Below are positions 1 through 6,220 of a stretch of 7,305 nt of DNA, one piece after another; position 1 is the first letter of the stretch; every line of letters begins with the position of its first letter. Position numbers and translations under genes: made by a program. The notes below the pieces were generated by a model. It was given only the letters and a program-made list of their open reading frames with translations. It did no database searches and had not been told where the DNA came from. The stretch spans positions 1 through 7,305 of the forward strand of contig CAMDDI010000171.1 of the NCBI GenBank assembly GCA_945890905.1, written 5' to 3'. Source of the DNA: Bacteriovorax stolpii (GTDB lineage Bacteria > Bdellovibrionota > Bacteriovoracia > Bacteriovoracales > Bacteriovoracaceae).

Positions 1-1
1 A

Positions 2-247
2 GCATTTCAAGGGGGAGACCCCTCCGTCATCTGGTCCACCAAAGACACTCTTTATGACCTGCCACATGCAAAGGTCATAAATGTAGATGTGTCCGATTGT
101 AAAATCGTTGATCATTCGATGATGGAATTTTTTGATCATTATAAGAAGGATTGCTCTGAGCAGGGAATTGAGTTTAACCTCGTAGGAATAGAATCTTTAA
201 AGAAGAAATCTAATCATGGCCTGGCCGCAAGGAGACTAAAGTTGTAA
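2..247 (+). CDS. C-terminal STAS domain of a SulP-family anion transporter (5' end outside window)
   Basis: This open frame enters from the left edge and gives 81 residues before a TAA stop. Its core reads like the end of a SulP transporter's cytoplasmic STAS domain. A beta strand with the pattern KVINVDVSD runs into KIVDHSMMEFF (the D-H-[ST]-x-M-E helix start usual in this family), then a helix, a second strand EFNLVGIESL, and a closing HGLAARRL that resembles the SDHPLAARRL-type tail of SulP/bicarbonate-sulfate transporters. The family moves sulfate, bicarbonate or other inorganic anions across the inner membrane; the STAS domain is regulatory. The membrane domain is outside the window, so the substrate cannot be judged. 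A free-standing STAS protein or anti-sigma antagonist is possible but less likely given the tail. It is followed after 42 bp by trmO on the same strand. Confidence 0.72.
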   Translation, partial: AFQGGDPSVIWSTKDTLYDLPHAKVINVDVSDCKIVDHSMMEFFDHYKKDCSEQGIEFNLVGIESLKKKSNHGLAARRLKL

Positions 248-254
248 GTTCCTT

Positions 255-283
255 TCGACTTTTCATAAATCCAGAATTATGGT
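255..283 (+). promoter_or_regulatory. possible promoter immediately upstream of trmO
   Basis: A weak sigma-70-like pair sits in the 42-bp gap before trmO: TCGACT at 255-260 (4 of 6 against TTGACA), a 17-bp spacer, and TATGGT at 278-283 (4 of 6 against TATAAT). Only six bases separate the -10 hexamer from the ATG at 290, so transcription would begin at or next to the start codon. No Shine-Dalgarno sequence is visible. Both hexamers are imperfect in an AT-rich gap, so chance is a real alternative, and trmO could simply be co-transcribed with the transporter. Confidence 0.3.
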
Positions 284-289
284 TTTAGT

Positions 290-949
290 ATGAAGATCTT
301 AAGTACTATTGAAACCCCATTCAAAGATAAATTCGGAGTTCCCAGACAATCATTACTAGTTGAGGAAGCCTGGGGAGTCATGCGTTTCCCCAAAAATAAC
401 TTCTACGCGGAAGCATTTAGAGGTATAGAGCAGTTCAGCCATCTATGGCTTATCTTTGAATTTCATCTGGTCAATAATGAGAGTTTTAATGGTTTGGTGA
501 GACCACCACGCTTTGATAATAAGCAGAAGCTAGGGGTCTATGCCACTCGCTCTCCTCACAGGCCTAATCGATTAGGCCTCTCTGTAGTGAAGTTCATCGG
601 ATTAGAAACCCTAACTGATTCATTAGTGTTAAATGTGAGCGGAGTGGATCTAGTCAATGGCACACCTATACTTGATATCAAGCCCTATATTCCTTATGTT
701 GATTCTCTTCCTCATGCCCATGCACCTATGTTTTCTGATCCTCCTGAACTTCATTCTGTCACATTCAGCTGTCACCACAAACTTAGTTCTGCAGAAGAAA
801 TTCTTATTACAAAAGTCATCGCTCTTGATCCCAGACCCGCTCATGATAAAGAAGATGACCAAGAGTTTGGAGTCACTCTCGCCGGATACAATGTTCTTTT
901 TAAAAAAATCTTAAAGGGTTTTGAGATCACACAGATTACTAAGGTTTGA
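290..949 (+). CDS. trmO: tRNA (N6-threonylcarbamoyladenosine(37)-N6)-methyltransferase TrmO
   Basis: The 219-residue product matches the TrmO (YaeB/TsaA) family, which uses S-adenosylmethionine to methylate t6A at position 37 of threonine tRNAs and so tunes decoding in the cytoplasm. Visible family motifs in order are FGVPRQ (residues 15-20), FSHLWLIFEFH (49-59), the signature ATRSPHRPNRLGLS (85-98), SGVDLVNGTPILDIKPY (117-133) and the second-domain motif LDPRPA (179-184). Its length is close to the E. coli enzyme (about 235 residues), with both the beta-barrel domain and the small C-terminal domain present. The ATG at 290 is the only sensible start, because an in-frame TAA lies upstream at 266-268 and the family N-terminus begins here. 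No Shine-Dalgarno sequence is visible. The stop overlaps the end of the convergent transferase gene by 11 bp. Confidence 0.95.
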   Translation: MKILSTIETPFKDKFGVPRQSLLVEEAWGVMRFPKNNFYAEAFRGIEQFSHLWLIFEFHLVNNESFNGLVRPPRFDNKQKLGVYATRSPHRPNRLGLSVVKFIGLETLTDSLVLNVSGVDLVNGTPILDIKPYIPYVDSLPHAHAPMFSDPPELHSVTFSCHHKLSSAEEILITKVIALDPRPAHDKEDDQEFGVTLAGYNVLFKKILKGFEITQITKV

Positions 950-2561
950 CCTTATAAGTATAATTACCTTTCTCATCAAACTTGATTTCAGCTTTTCCAG
1001 CAAAACCATCTATATCATTGCCATAAATGACAAAATCACTGACTGGTTTATGAGAGTCTTGATTGGATTGATATCCCAACTCTCGGGCCAAATAGAGAGA
1101 AAAATTATATTGAGGCAAGAATGGAGGGAGGTCCCGTGTTCCAGCAGGAAGAGTTTGATTAAAGGAGCTCACCAACATAGGTACTTCAAAGGCGCGAGGA
1201 ATGAGCGAACCGTGACCCCATCTTCCTTCTTCTCCTAAAGATTCTCCATGATCTGATAAATAGAGGAGCAGAGTCTTGCCTTTAACAACGCTTAATATTT
1301 TGAAGAGCTCTTTGAAAAATAAATCAAACTCAAAGACAGAGTTGTCATAATCAGAAATTCGCTCATCTTCTCCCTCAGTTGGTTTAAAGATTCTAGCTAA
1401 CTCCGAAAATCTTAAATTCCAAGGAGCGTGACTTCCTCTTTGATGAAGCATGATAAAATGCTTGCCCGGTTCACCCAGTATGTTTTTTAAATGTGGCAGG
1501 AGTTTTTCATCGGAAGCGGCATGATGATTCAAGACCTCTGGTGCGAGCTTTTCCATGGAACGTGAATCATCCATAAAAGCTGTACACAGGAAAGGAAGGA
1601 TATAGCGAAGCTGATCATCAGATTGAATCGAAAGAAAGTGAGTACGATATTCTTGGGTCTTGGCCAACTTAAATAAGCAATGATCTCCCTTGCTGGCCTT
1701 CACACTCCCGGCCGCACCGAATCCCAGGTTAAGAAAAAAAGCGACACTCACGTCAGTTGAGACTCCGCTTGATATCCCTTTAGTAAAAAAGAAATTTTTA
1801 TCATCCTTGAGACTACTCAAAAAAGGTGTTGTGGGTTTAGGATAACCAAAGAGATTCATGTGATAAGGAGTAAGGCTCTCGCCTAACACCACCACAATAT
1901 TATCCCATTGAGGTTTAAGTGTTTGCTTCAATACTAAATCAAGAGAGGAGTTTTTATCTTCAACCGAAGCGGCATGAGAGAGTTTGTAAGGAAGAATTTT
2001 TCCAAAAAAGTAAGACAGGGTTAGATAAACATTCATCCCGGCCAATTCGCGGGTAGAGGGTTGTCTTCCCCAAGTATTGCCTGTGAGATAGGTCCGAACA
2101 GGGTTGTAGATCAAGTAGAGTGTAAAGAGAATGGCCAGATAGGGAATATGAAGCTTAAGGTTTGTTTTTTTATTTGCCCACCATCCAATTCCCATAGGAA
2201 CAATCAAAAAGAGAATAGGCACATAAACGTGACTCAACTCCTGCATCAGCACTCCTTGAATTTCTGTAGTTTCAATGAGCATCAAATAAATTTCAGTCGG
2301 AAGTACCTGAGTACCAAAATAGGAAAGGTGACCAAACTGCCATGCCGCTAAAAAAATAGTAAGTATCAAAAAGAAAAAGCGAGCTTTTTTGCCTTGAATT
2401 AATGTACAGAGAAAAAAGAAAACATAGAGACCAAAATACTTACCCATTGAGAGTAATATGATGGGATATCCCTTAAATGCATAAAATAAATACTGCTGAC
2501 AGAGCGTCAACACGAGAAAAACAAGGGCCAGAAGTAGATGAGGACGCAGTTTAGAAAGCAT
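939..2561 (-). CDS. membrane-anchored sulfatase-fold transferase, phosphoethanolamine transferase-like (EptA/CptA class)
   Basis: The 540-residue protein has about five N-terminal membrane helices (roughly 9-27, 35-56, 60-78, 113-129, 139-155), then a periplasmic alkaline-phosphatase/sulfatase-fold domain. Residues matching the metal site and nucleophile of phosphoethanolamine transferases are visible: E228 in VVLGES, T269 in STDVSV (the position of the phosphorylated threonine in EptA/MCR-1), H373 and H378 in HQRGSH, YDN at 405-407, D437-H438 in SDHGES, and H450 in WGHG. Known enzymes move phosphoethanolamine from phosphatidylethanolamine to lipid A, core sugars or other glycans, lowering negative surface charge. 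The EptA cysteines flanking the nucleophile (CGTxTxxSVPC) are absent, so the exact substrate is uncertain and no symbol is given. It is divergent from the epimerase gene and convergent with trmO. The ATG at 2561 begins just before the first membrane helix; no convincing Shine-Dalgarno is seen. Confidence 0.85.
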   Translation of the reverse strand: MLSKLRPHLLLALVFLVLTLCQQYLFYAFKGYPIILLSMGKYFGLYVFFFLCTLIQGKKARFFFLILTIFLAAWQFGHLSYFGTQVLPTEIYLMLIETTEIQGVLMQELSHVYVPILFLIVPMGIGWWANKKTNLKLHIPYLAILFTLYLIYNPVRTYLTGNTWGRQPSTRELAGMNVYLTLSYFFGKILPYKLSHAASVEDKNSSLDLVLKQTLKPQWDNIVVVLGESLTPYHMNLFGYPKPTTPFLSSLKDDKNFFFTKGISSGVSTDVSVAFFLNLGFGAAGSVKASKGDHCLFKLAKTQEYRTHFLSIQSDDQLRYILPFLCTAFMDDSRSMEKLAPEVLNHHAASDEKLLPHLKNILGEPGKHFIMLHQRGSHAPWNLRFSELARIFKPTEGEDERISDYDNSVFEFDLFFKELFKILSVVKGKTLLLYLSDHGESLGEEGRWGHGSLIPRAFEVPMLVSSFNQTLPAGTRDLPPFLPQYNFSLYLARELGYQSNQDSHKPVSDFVIYGNDIDGFAGKAEIKFDEKGNYTYKVKP

Positions 2562-2572
2562 GATTAATCATG
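2559..2572. repeat. 14-bp perfect palindrome at the divergent start sites
   Basis: CATGATTAATCATG reads identically on both strands. It contains the ATG of the minus-strand transferase gene and covers the first bases of the -35 hexamer proposed for the epimerase gene, so a protein bound here could affect both directions. It could equally be a chance palindrome: one of this length is expected about once in 16 kb of random sequence. No second copy is seen in the window, and I do not recognise it as a known operator. Confidence 0.4.
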
Positions 2573-2599
2573 ACATATCTTGAGATGTCTTGCTATGAT
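2570..2599 (+). promoter_or_regulatory. candidate promoter with extended -10 for the epimerase gene
   Basis: The -35 hexamer ATGACA at 2570-2575 matches TTGACA at 5 of 6 positions. After 18 bp comes TATGAT at 2594-2599 (5 of 6 against TATAAT), directly preceded by TGC at 2591-2593, an extended -10 element. The expected start of transcription is about 2606-2609, which is at or next to the ATG at 2609. The -35 overlaps the 14-bp palindrome. This is the best-matching promoter in the window. Confidence 0.55.
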
Positions 2600-2608
2600 C
2601 TTCAGCAT

Positions 2609-3556
2609 ATGAAAAAGGTTTTGGTTACAGGAGCAGCAGGATTTATTGGTGCTAAAACGGCTCAAAAGCTACTCGCTTCAGGGGTAGAGGTTGTTGGTAT
2701 TGATAATCTCAATGACTACTATGATCCTGAACTCAAAAATTACCGCCTGAATTCTCTCAATCATCCTCTTTTTAGTTTTGAAAATCTTGATATCGAAAAT
2801 TCTCAGGGACTTGAATCTCTTTTTAAGAGACACCAGTTTGACGTGGTCTTCAATTTAGCTGCCCGAGCAGGTGTTCGTTATTCAATTGATTATCCTCAGA
2901 TATATATGAGCACCAATGCTATGGGCACATTGAATATTTTAGAGTGCATGAGAAAGTTCAATGTCGCGAAACTAGTTCTGGCTTCAACCTCTTCTCTTTA
3001 TGCCGGCCAGGATATGCCTTTTAAGGAAGACCTTGAAGTGAATACTCCCATTTCACCCTACGCAGCTTCAAAAAAAGCAGCGGAACAGATGGCCTACACG
3101 TATCACTATCTGCATAAAATTGACGTGTCCGTGGTGAGATATTTTACTGTTTATGGGCCTGCAGGACGTCCAGATATGTCGCCCTATATTTTTGCAGATA
3201 AACTTCTCAAAGGAGAAGAACTTCCCGTATATGGCTCTGGTCTTCAGTCCAGGGACTTTACTTATGTGGATGACATCGCCGACGGAACAATCCTCGCAGC
3301 CAAAAAATTAGGTTTTGAAATCATTAATTTAGGGGGAGGAAATAATCCCTATACTCTTCATCAGATGGTGGAGCTTATGGAGAAATTTTCCGGCAAAAAA
3401 GCGAAGATGAAATATTCGGAAGCGGTAAAAGCCGATATGGAAGTGACTTGGGCCGATATCTCGAAAGCAAAAAAACTTTTAGGCTGGTCTCCGAAAGTCG
3501 GTTTCGAAGAGGGGATTGCTCACTTAATGAAGTGGCATGCTGACCTTAAGCCTTAG
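2609..3556 (+). CDS. NAD-dependent nucleotide-sugar epimerase, UDP-glucuronate 4-epimerase-like (extended SDR)
   Basis: From the chosen start the product has 315 residues. It shows the NAD-binding motif VTGAAGFIG (6-14), DNLNDYYDPELK (32-43) typical of UDP-glucuronate epimerases, LAARAGVRYSI (83-93), the catalytic ASTSS (125-129) and YAASK (Y151, K155), VYGPAGRPDM (181-190), and RDFTYVDDI (215-223). The C-terminus has the usual ADISKAKKLLGW pattern (282-293). Known relatives interconvert UDP-glucuronate and UDP-galacturonate in the cytoplasm for capsule or LPS sugars; a dTDP-glucose dehydratase or GalE is less likely because of the GRPDM and NDYYD motifs. An in-frame ATG at 2570 would add 13 residues, but these lie inside the candidate promoter and ahead of the first Rossmann strand, so 2609 is preferred. 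There is no Shine-Dalgarno. The 3' end overlaps the convergent small gene by 11 bp. Confidence 0.88.
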   Translation: MKKVLVTGAAGFIGAKTAQKLLASGVEVVGIDNLNDYYDPELKNYRLNSLNHPLFSFENLDIENSQGLESLFKRHQFDVVFNLAARAGVRYSIDYPQIYMSTNAMGTLNILECMRKFNVAKLVLASTSSLYAGQDMPFKEDLEVNTPISPYAASKKAAEQMAYTYHYLHKIDVSVVRYFTVYGPAGRPDMSPYIFADKLLKGEELPVYGSGLQSRDFTYVDDIADGTILAAKKLGFEIINLGGGNNPYTLHQMVELMEKFSGKKAKMKYSEAVKADMEVTWADISKAKKLLGWSPKVGFEEGIAHLMKWHADLKP

Positions 3557-3758
3557 ATCTTTTCTTAATCAAATCCTGAACTTTTAATAAAAGTGCCTTA
3601 CAGTCACCTTCGTCCATACCGTGAAGCATATGACTTGGAGGAAGGACTTTGGCACCCTTCTCACCTTTCTTGAACGTCTCAAGGCGGTTATTTAGATTGT
3701 TTCTCAAAGTACGGATTTTTTTGTCAGTAAATTCTTTCAGATCGCTGTAGTCTTTCAT
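3546..3758 (-). CDS. small charged protein of unknown function, coupled to the DEAD-box helicase gene
   Basis: This 70-residue protein is not one I recognise. It is rich in lysine, has no membrane segment and no cysteine, and looks largely helical: a basic N-terminal half (TDKKIRTLRNNLNNRLETFKK) and a C-terminal helix (GDCKALLLKVQDLIKKRSK has one Cys at residue 53) around a short centre, PPSHMLHGMDEGD. Support that it is a real gene: its ATG overlaps the helicase TGA as ATGA, a clear AGGA lies seven bases upstream, and it fills the space up to the convergent epimerase with an 11-bp overlap. Being last in the minus-strand cluster and translationally coupled to rhlE suggests a role near RNA or the helicase, but that is inference only. 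Confidence 0.75.
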   Translation of the reverse strand: MKDYSDLKEFTDKKIRTLRNNLNNRLETFKKGEKGAKVLPPSHMLHGMDEGDCKALLLKVQDLIKKRSKA

Positions 3759-5113
3759 TTTTTATTCCTAAATCTAAACCCTACTTTGGGATCGGGTTTT
3801 TGTTGTTCTTGTGTGCGGGGTCTGTTGGCGGCTTGCTCAGGTCTGCGCTCAGGACGTCTCTCACCCTCTTGAGGATTTCGATTCGGCTGATTATTAGTAT
3901 TTGATGGTCTTGATCTTTGATTTTGCGCTCTAGGGTCACGGTAAGGACGATCAGAAGTTTTACTCATCTTCACAGATTGCTCAGGCTCACCTTTAAAAGA
4001 TTCTGTAGGAAGTTTGAGGCCGATGAGCTTTTGAATTCTGCTCAGAGCATCTCTTTCAGTTTCATCACAAAGAGAAATAGCATCTCCATCTTTCCCCGCA
4101 CGTGCTGTTCTTCCAATCCTGTGAACATAACTTTCAGCTTCTACGGGCAAGTCATAATTTACTACGTGGGATACACCCTGAACATCGATGCCGCGGGCAG
4201 CGATATCAGTAGCAATTAAGACTTTTATTTTTCCAGACTTAAAGTTAGCAAGTGCTGATTCTCTGGCCGATTGCGATTTATTTCCATGAATGGCAGCAGA
4301 CTCAATTTTAAAGTGAGCAAGATAATCAACAATCTTATTGGCGCCGTGCTTAGTTCTGGTGAAAACCAAAGTCAGCTCAGTGGATTCTTCGGCCAGAATC
4401 TTTCGTAAAAGTTGATACTTGTCTGCTTTGGCGCAGAAGATAACTCTTTGATTAATTCTCTCTACCGTAGTTGATGGAGGAGTGACTTCAACACGTTTAG
4501 GATTTTTTAAAAGACGGTTGGCAAGGGTCGCGATCTCATTAGGCATAGTCGCCGAGAATAGAAGTGTTTGTCTCTTCTCTGGGATCTTGGCCACAATTTT
4601 TTTGATATCATTGATAAAACCCATATCGAGCATTCGATCGGCTTCATCTAAAACTAAAATTTCGATTTTATTCAATCTAATATGACCTTGATTCATTAAA
4701 TCAAGGAGGCGCCCCGGTGTCGCCACCAGAATATGAACTCCAGCTCTAAGTGCGGCCACCTGAGCCGCTTGACCTACACCACCAAAAATCACAGAAGTTT
4801 TAAAGTGAATATTTTTTGAATACTTCACTATGTTTTCTTTGATCTGAGTCGCCAATTCACGAGTCGGTGCAAGGATCAAAACCCTAGGCTCACAAGCTGC
4901 AGGCTGAAGAGGATTCTTTAGAAGGTAGTTGATGATAGGCAATGAGAAGGCAGCCGTTTTACCTGTTCCAGTTTGAGCAATTCCTAAAAGATCATGACCT
5001 AATAAAAGGGTAGGAATGGATTGGGCCTGGATGGGTGTAGGAGTTTCATAACCGGCATCACTGAGATTTTGAAGAATCTGTGCTGAGAGATCTAATTCAT
5101 TAAATTTTAACAT
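3755..5113 (-). CDS. rhlE: DEAD-box ATP-dependent RNA helicase, RhlE-like
   Basis: The 452-residue protein carries the full DEAD-box set: Q-motif (F4 and PTPIQ ending at Q29), motif I AQTGTGKT (46-53), Ia PTRELA (83-88), Ib TPGR (132-135), II DEAD (156-159), III SAT (187-189), IV LVFTRT (249-254), V ATDIAARGIDV (301-311) and VI HRIGRTARAG (331-340). It should unwind short RNA duplexes using ATP, in ribosome assembly or RNA decay in the cytoplasm. Residues from about 375 to the end form a low-complexity tail rich in Arg, Pro, Asn, Gln and Glu, probably a disordered RNA-contact region, as in many RhlE/CsdA relatives. RhlE is favoured over DbpA or SrmB by overall motif wording and the absence of a defined C-terminal RNA-binding domain; the sub-family call is moderate. 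It lies 24 bp after the GT4 gene and overlaps the next small gene by ATGA. No good Shine-Dalgarno is seen. Confidence 0.92.
   Translation of the reverse strand: MLKFNELDLSAQILQNLSDAGYETPTPIQAQSIPTLLLGHDLLGIAQTGTGKTAAFSLPIINYLLKNPLQPAACEPRVLILAPTRELATQIKENIVKYSKNIHFKTSVIFGGVGQAAQVAALRAGVHILVATPGRLLDLMNQGHIRLNKIEILVLDEADRMLDMGFINDIKKIVAKIPEKRQTLLFSATMPNEIATLANRLLKNPKRVEVTPPSTTVERINQRVIFCAKADKYQLLRKILAEESTELTLVFTRTKHGANKIVDYLAHFKIESAAIHGNKSQSARESALANFKSGKIKVLIATDIAARGIDVQGVSHVVNYDLPVEAESYVHRIGRTARAGKDGDAISLCDETERDALSRIQKLIGLKLPTESFKGEPEQSVKMSKTSDRPYRDPRAQNQRSRPSNTNNQPNRNPQEGERRPERRPEQAANRPRTQEQQKPDPKVGFRFRNKK
3766..3769 (-). promoter_or_regulatory. ribosome binding site of the 70-residue protein gene
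   Basis: AGGA on the minus strand lies seven bases before the ATG at 3758, inside the last codons of the helicase gene. It supports independent initiation or re-initiation at the ATGA overlap and fixes the start of the small gene. Confidence 0.65.
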
Positions 5114-5119
5114 CCGCGG

Positions 5120-5148
5120 ATACTCATCTCTTTGGCGCTAAATGTCAA
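5120..5148 (-). promoter_or_regulatory. possible promoter for the helicase gene
   Basis: On the minus strand a perfect TTGACA (5143-5148, inside the end of the GT4 gene) is followed after 17 bp by GAGTAT (5120-5125, 3 of 6 against TATAAT), and then six bases, CCGCGG, before the ATG at 5113. The -35 is consensus but the -10 is weak. If active it would give rhlE and the small gene their own, leaderless transcript inside the glycosyltransferase cluster. Confidence 0.35.
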
Positions 5149-6220
5149 GGAAGACCCGATCAAACTTCGCTGCCAAATGCTCCTCGGAATGTTTCTGAGC
5201 AACCTCAGCATTGAGCCTACCCAGTCTCTCCCGCAAACTTTGGTCTGAGATAAGGCGAGTGAGAGCTTTCTTCAAGAGCATGACATCATGAGAAGCTATG
5301 ACAAAATCTCTGGATTCACCTTCTAAAAGCTCGCCAGCACCCACTTTCTCAGTGGTAATTACTGGCAATCCGCAGCCCATGGCCTCAAGAACCACTCTGC
5401 CAAATTCCTCTATGCGGGCAGGAAGCACAAAAATATCAATGGCCCGGTAATAGTTTTCGATGTCCTCGAGTCCTGGATCAAAAGTGAGAAGCTCACTCTT
5501 GTAGCTCCCTTGCTCATCTTTACCCACCACTCTGAAATCGGCCATTTGCTGAATCTCAACAGGGAGAGTGGTGATGGCCTCTTTGAAAATATCCAGACCC
5601 CGCTTTTTGAAATTTCCAGAAGTCACTAAACTCACGATGACCTTATCTGAAAATCCAAAACGTGATCTGAGCTCTTGTTTCTTATCTAGTTGAGGATGAA
5701 ACATTTTTGTATCTAGGGCCGGATAAATCACTTCAATTTTTTTTTCAGGAACACCAAAGCGCTTGATGGTGTCATTCTTCATAAAATTTGAATTCGCGAT
5801 CATTTTCTTGAAAGATTTGTTTTTGAGCTGAGGCCCATGAGTCAGACTCATCTCGTGATTGGGATCTAGTGGCTTGTTATTGATGAGTTCAGAGGCCAGA
5901 AAAACACAATTATGAAGAGTGAGAACATCTTGCTCTTGAATATCTCCATGACCAACAGTGATGTCGACGTTGAGATTTTTGCGCAATCTTTGAACCTGCC
6001 AGTTGTACCACTTTCTTCTGAGCATCCCTGTACTTTTAATCCAGGGAAGCATCTTGTGAGGAATAGCACCTAAAAGTTTCAAACTTTGTGCATCCATAGT
6101 TAGAGAGGCCACATGCACTTCAAACCCACGTGATTTAAAGTAACGGATATTTTCCATGGCCGTCCGGGCCGATCCCGAACTCTTGTGTAGTTGAAGCATG
6201 CAGATAAGTGCTTTTTTCAT
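5138..6220 (-). CDS. GT4-family glycosyltransferase, WaaG-like
   Basis: The 360-residue product has the two-domain GT-B layout of group 1 glycosyltransferases and no signal peptide or membrane helix. The N-terminal domain starts MKKALICMLQ with a G-S-A-R loop at about 16-19. The C-terminal domain begins near IEVIYPALD (162-170) and has SGNFKKRGLD (201-210), close to the GSDFGRKGVD region of the LPS core enzyme WaaG. The donor-site E-x7-E motif is E271 to E279 within EEFGRVVLEAMGCGLPV, followed by GAGELL. Family members transfer a sugar from a nucleotide donor at the inner face of the membrane; an LPS-core or similar glycan acceptor is likely, but donor and acceptor cannot be read from sequence. 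Its ATG overlaps the TGA of the GT2 gene as ATGA. A run of nine A bases encodes the region around residues 159-162. Confidence 0.88.
   Translation of the reverse strand: MKKALICMLQLHKSSGSARTAMENIRYFKSRGFEVHVASLTMDAQSLKLLGAIPHKMLPWIKSTGMLRRKWYNWQVQRLRKNLNVDITVGHGDIQEQDVLTLHNCVFLASELINNKPLDPNHEMSLTHGPQLKNKSFKKMIANSNFMKNDTIKRFGVPEKKIEVIYPALDTKMFHPQLDKKQELRSRFGFSDKVIVSLVTSGNFKKRGLDIFKEAITTLPVEIQQMADFRVVGKDEQGSYKSELLTFDPGLEDIENYYRAIDIFVLPARIEEFGRVVLEAMGCGLPVITTEKVGAGELLEGESRDFVIASHDVMLLKKALTRLISDQSLRERLGRLNAEVAQKHSEEHLAAKFDRVFLDI
5737..5745 (-). repeat. A9 homopolymer inside the GT4 gene
   Basis: Nine consecutive T on the plus strand are nine A in the sense strand, read as GAA AAA AAA ATT (Glu-Lys-Lys-Ile, residues 159-162). 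It is the longest single-base run I see in the window; others reach seven. Such runs can slip during replication or transcription and change the reading frame, but here the frame is intact on both sides. Confidence 0.85.

Noticed and set aside
959..964. Perfect TATAAT on the plus strand just after trmO
   Set aside because: No acceptable -35 lies 16-18 bp upstream, and transcription from it would only run antisense into the transferase gene; AT-rich sequence makes single hexamers common.
921..1238. Plus-strand open frame of 105 codons
   Set aside because: It lies antisense to the well-supported transferase gene, has no family motif and its start is within trmO; it is a shadow frame.
2061..2351. 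Plus-strand open frame of 96 codons
   Set aside because: It is antisense to the membrane segment of the transferase gene, with a cysteine- and asparagine-rich product of no recognisable family.
2562..2590. Promoter for the minus-strand transferase gene (AAGACA, 17 bp, ATTAAT)
   Set aside because: The proposed -10 ends one base before the ATG, which would put the transcript start inside the gene; other pairings are worse, so no promoter is called.
2570..2608. Upstream in-frame ATG that would give the epimerase 13 extra residues
   Set aside because: The extension lies inside the candidate -35/-10 region, precedes the MKKVLVTG Rossmann start typical of the family, and has no ribosome binding site of its own.
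3917..4685. Two plus-strand open frames (3917-4219 and 4482-4685) antisense to the helicase
   Set aside because: The minus-strand frame contains every DEAD-box motif across this region; the plus-strand products show no domain.
5114..5119. CCGCGG hexamer before the helicase ATG as an operator
   Set aside because: A six-base palindrome is too short to support a binding site without further copies.
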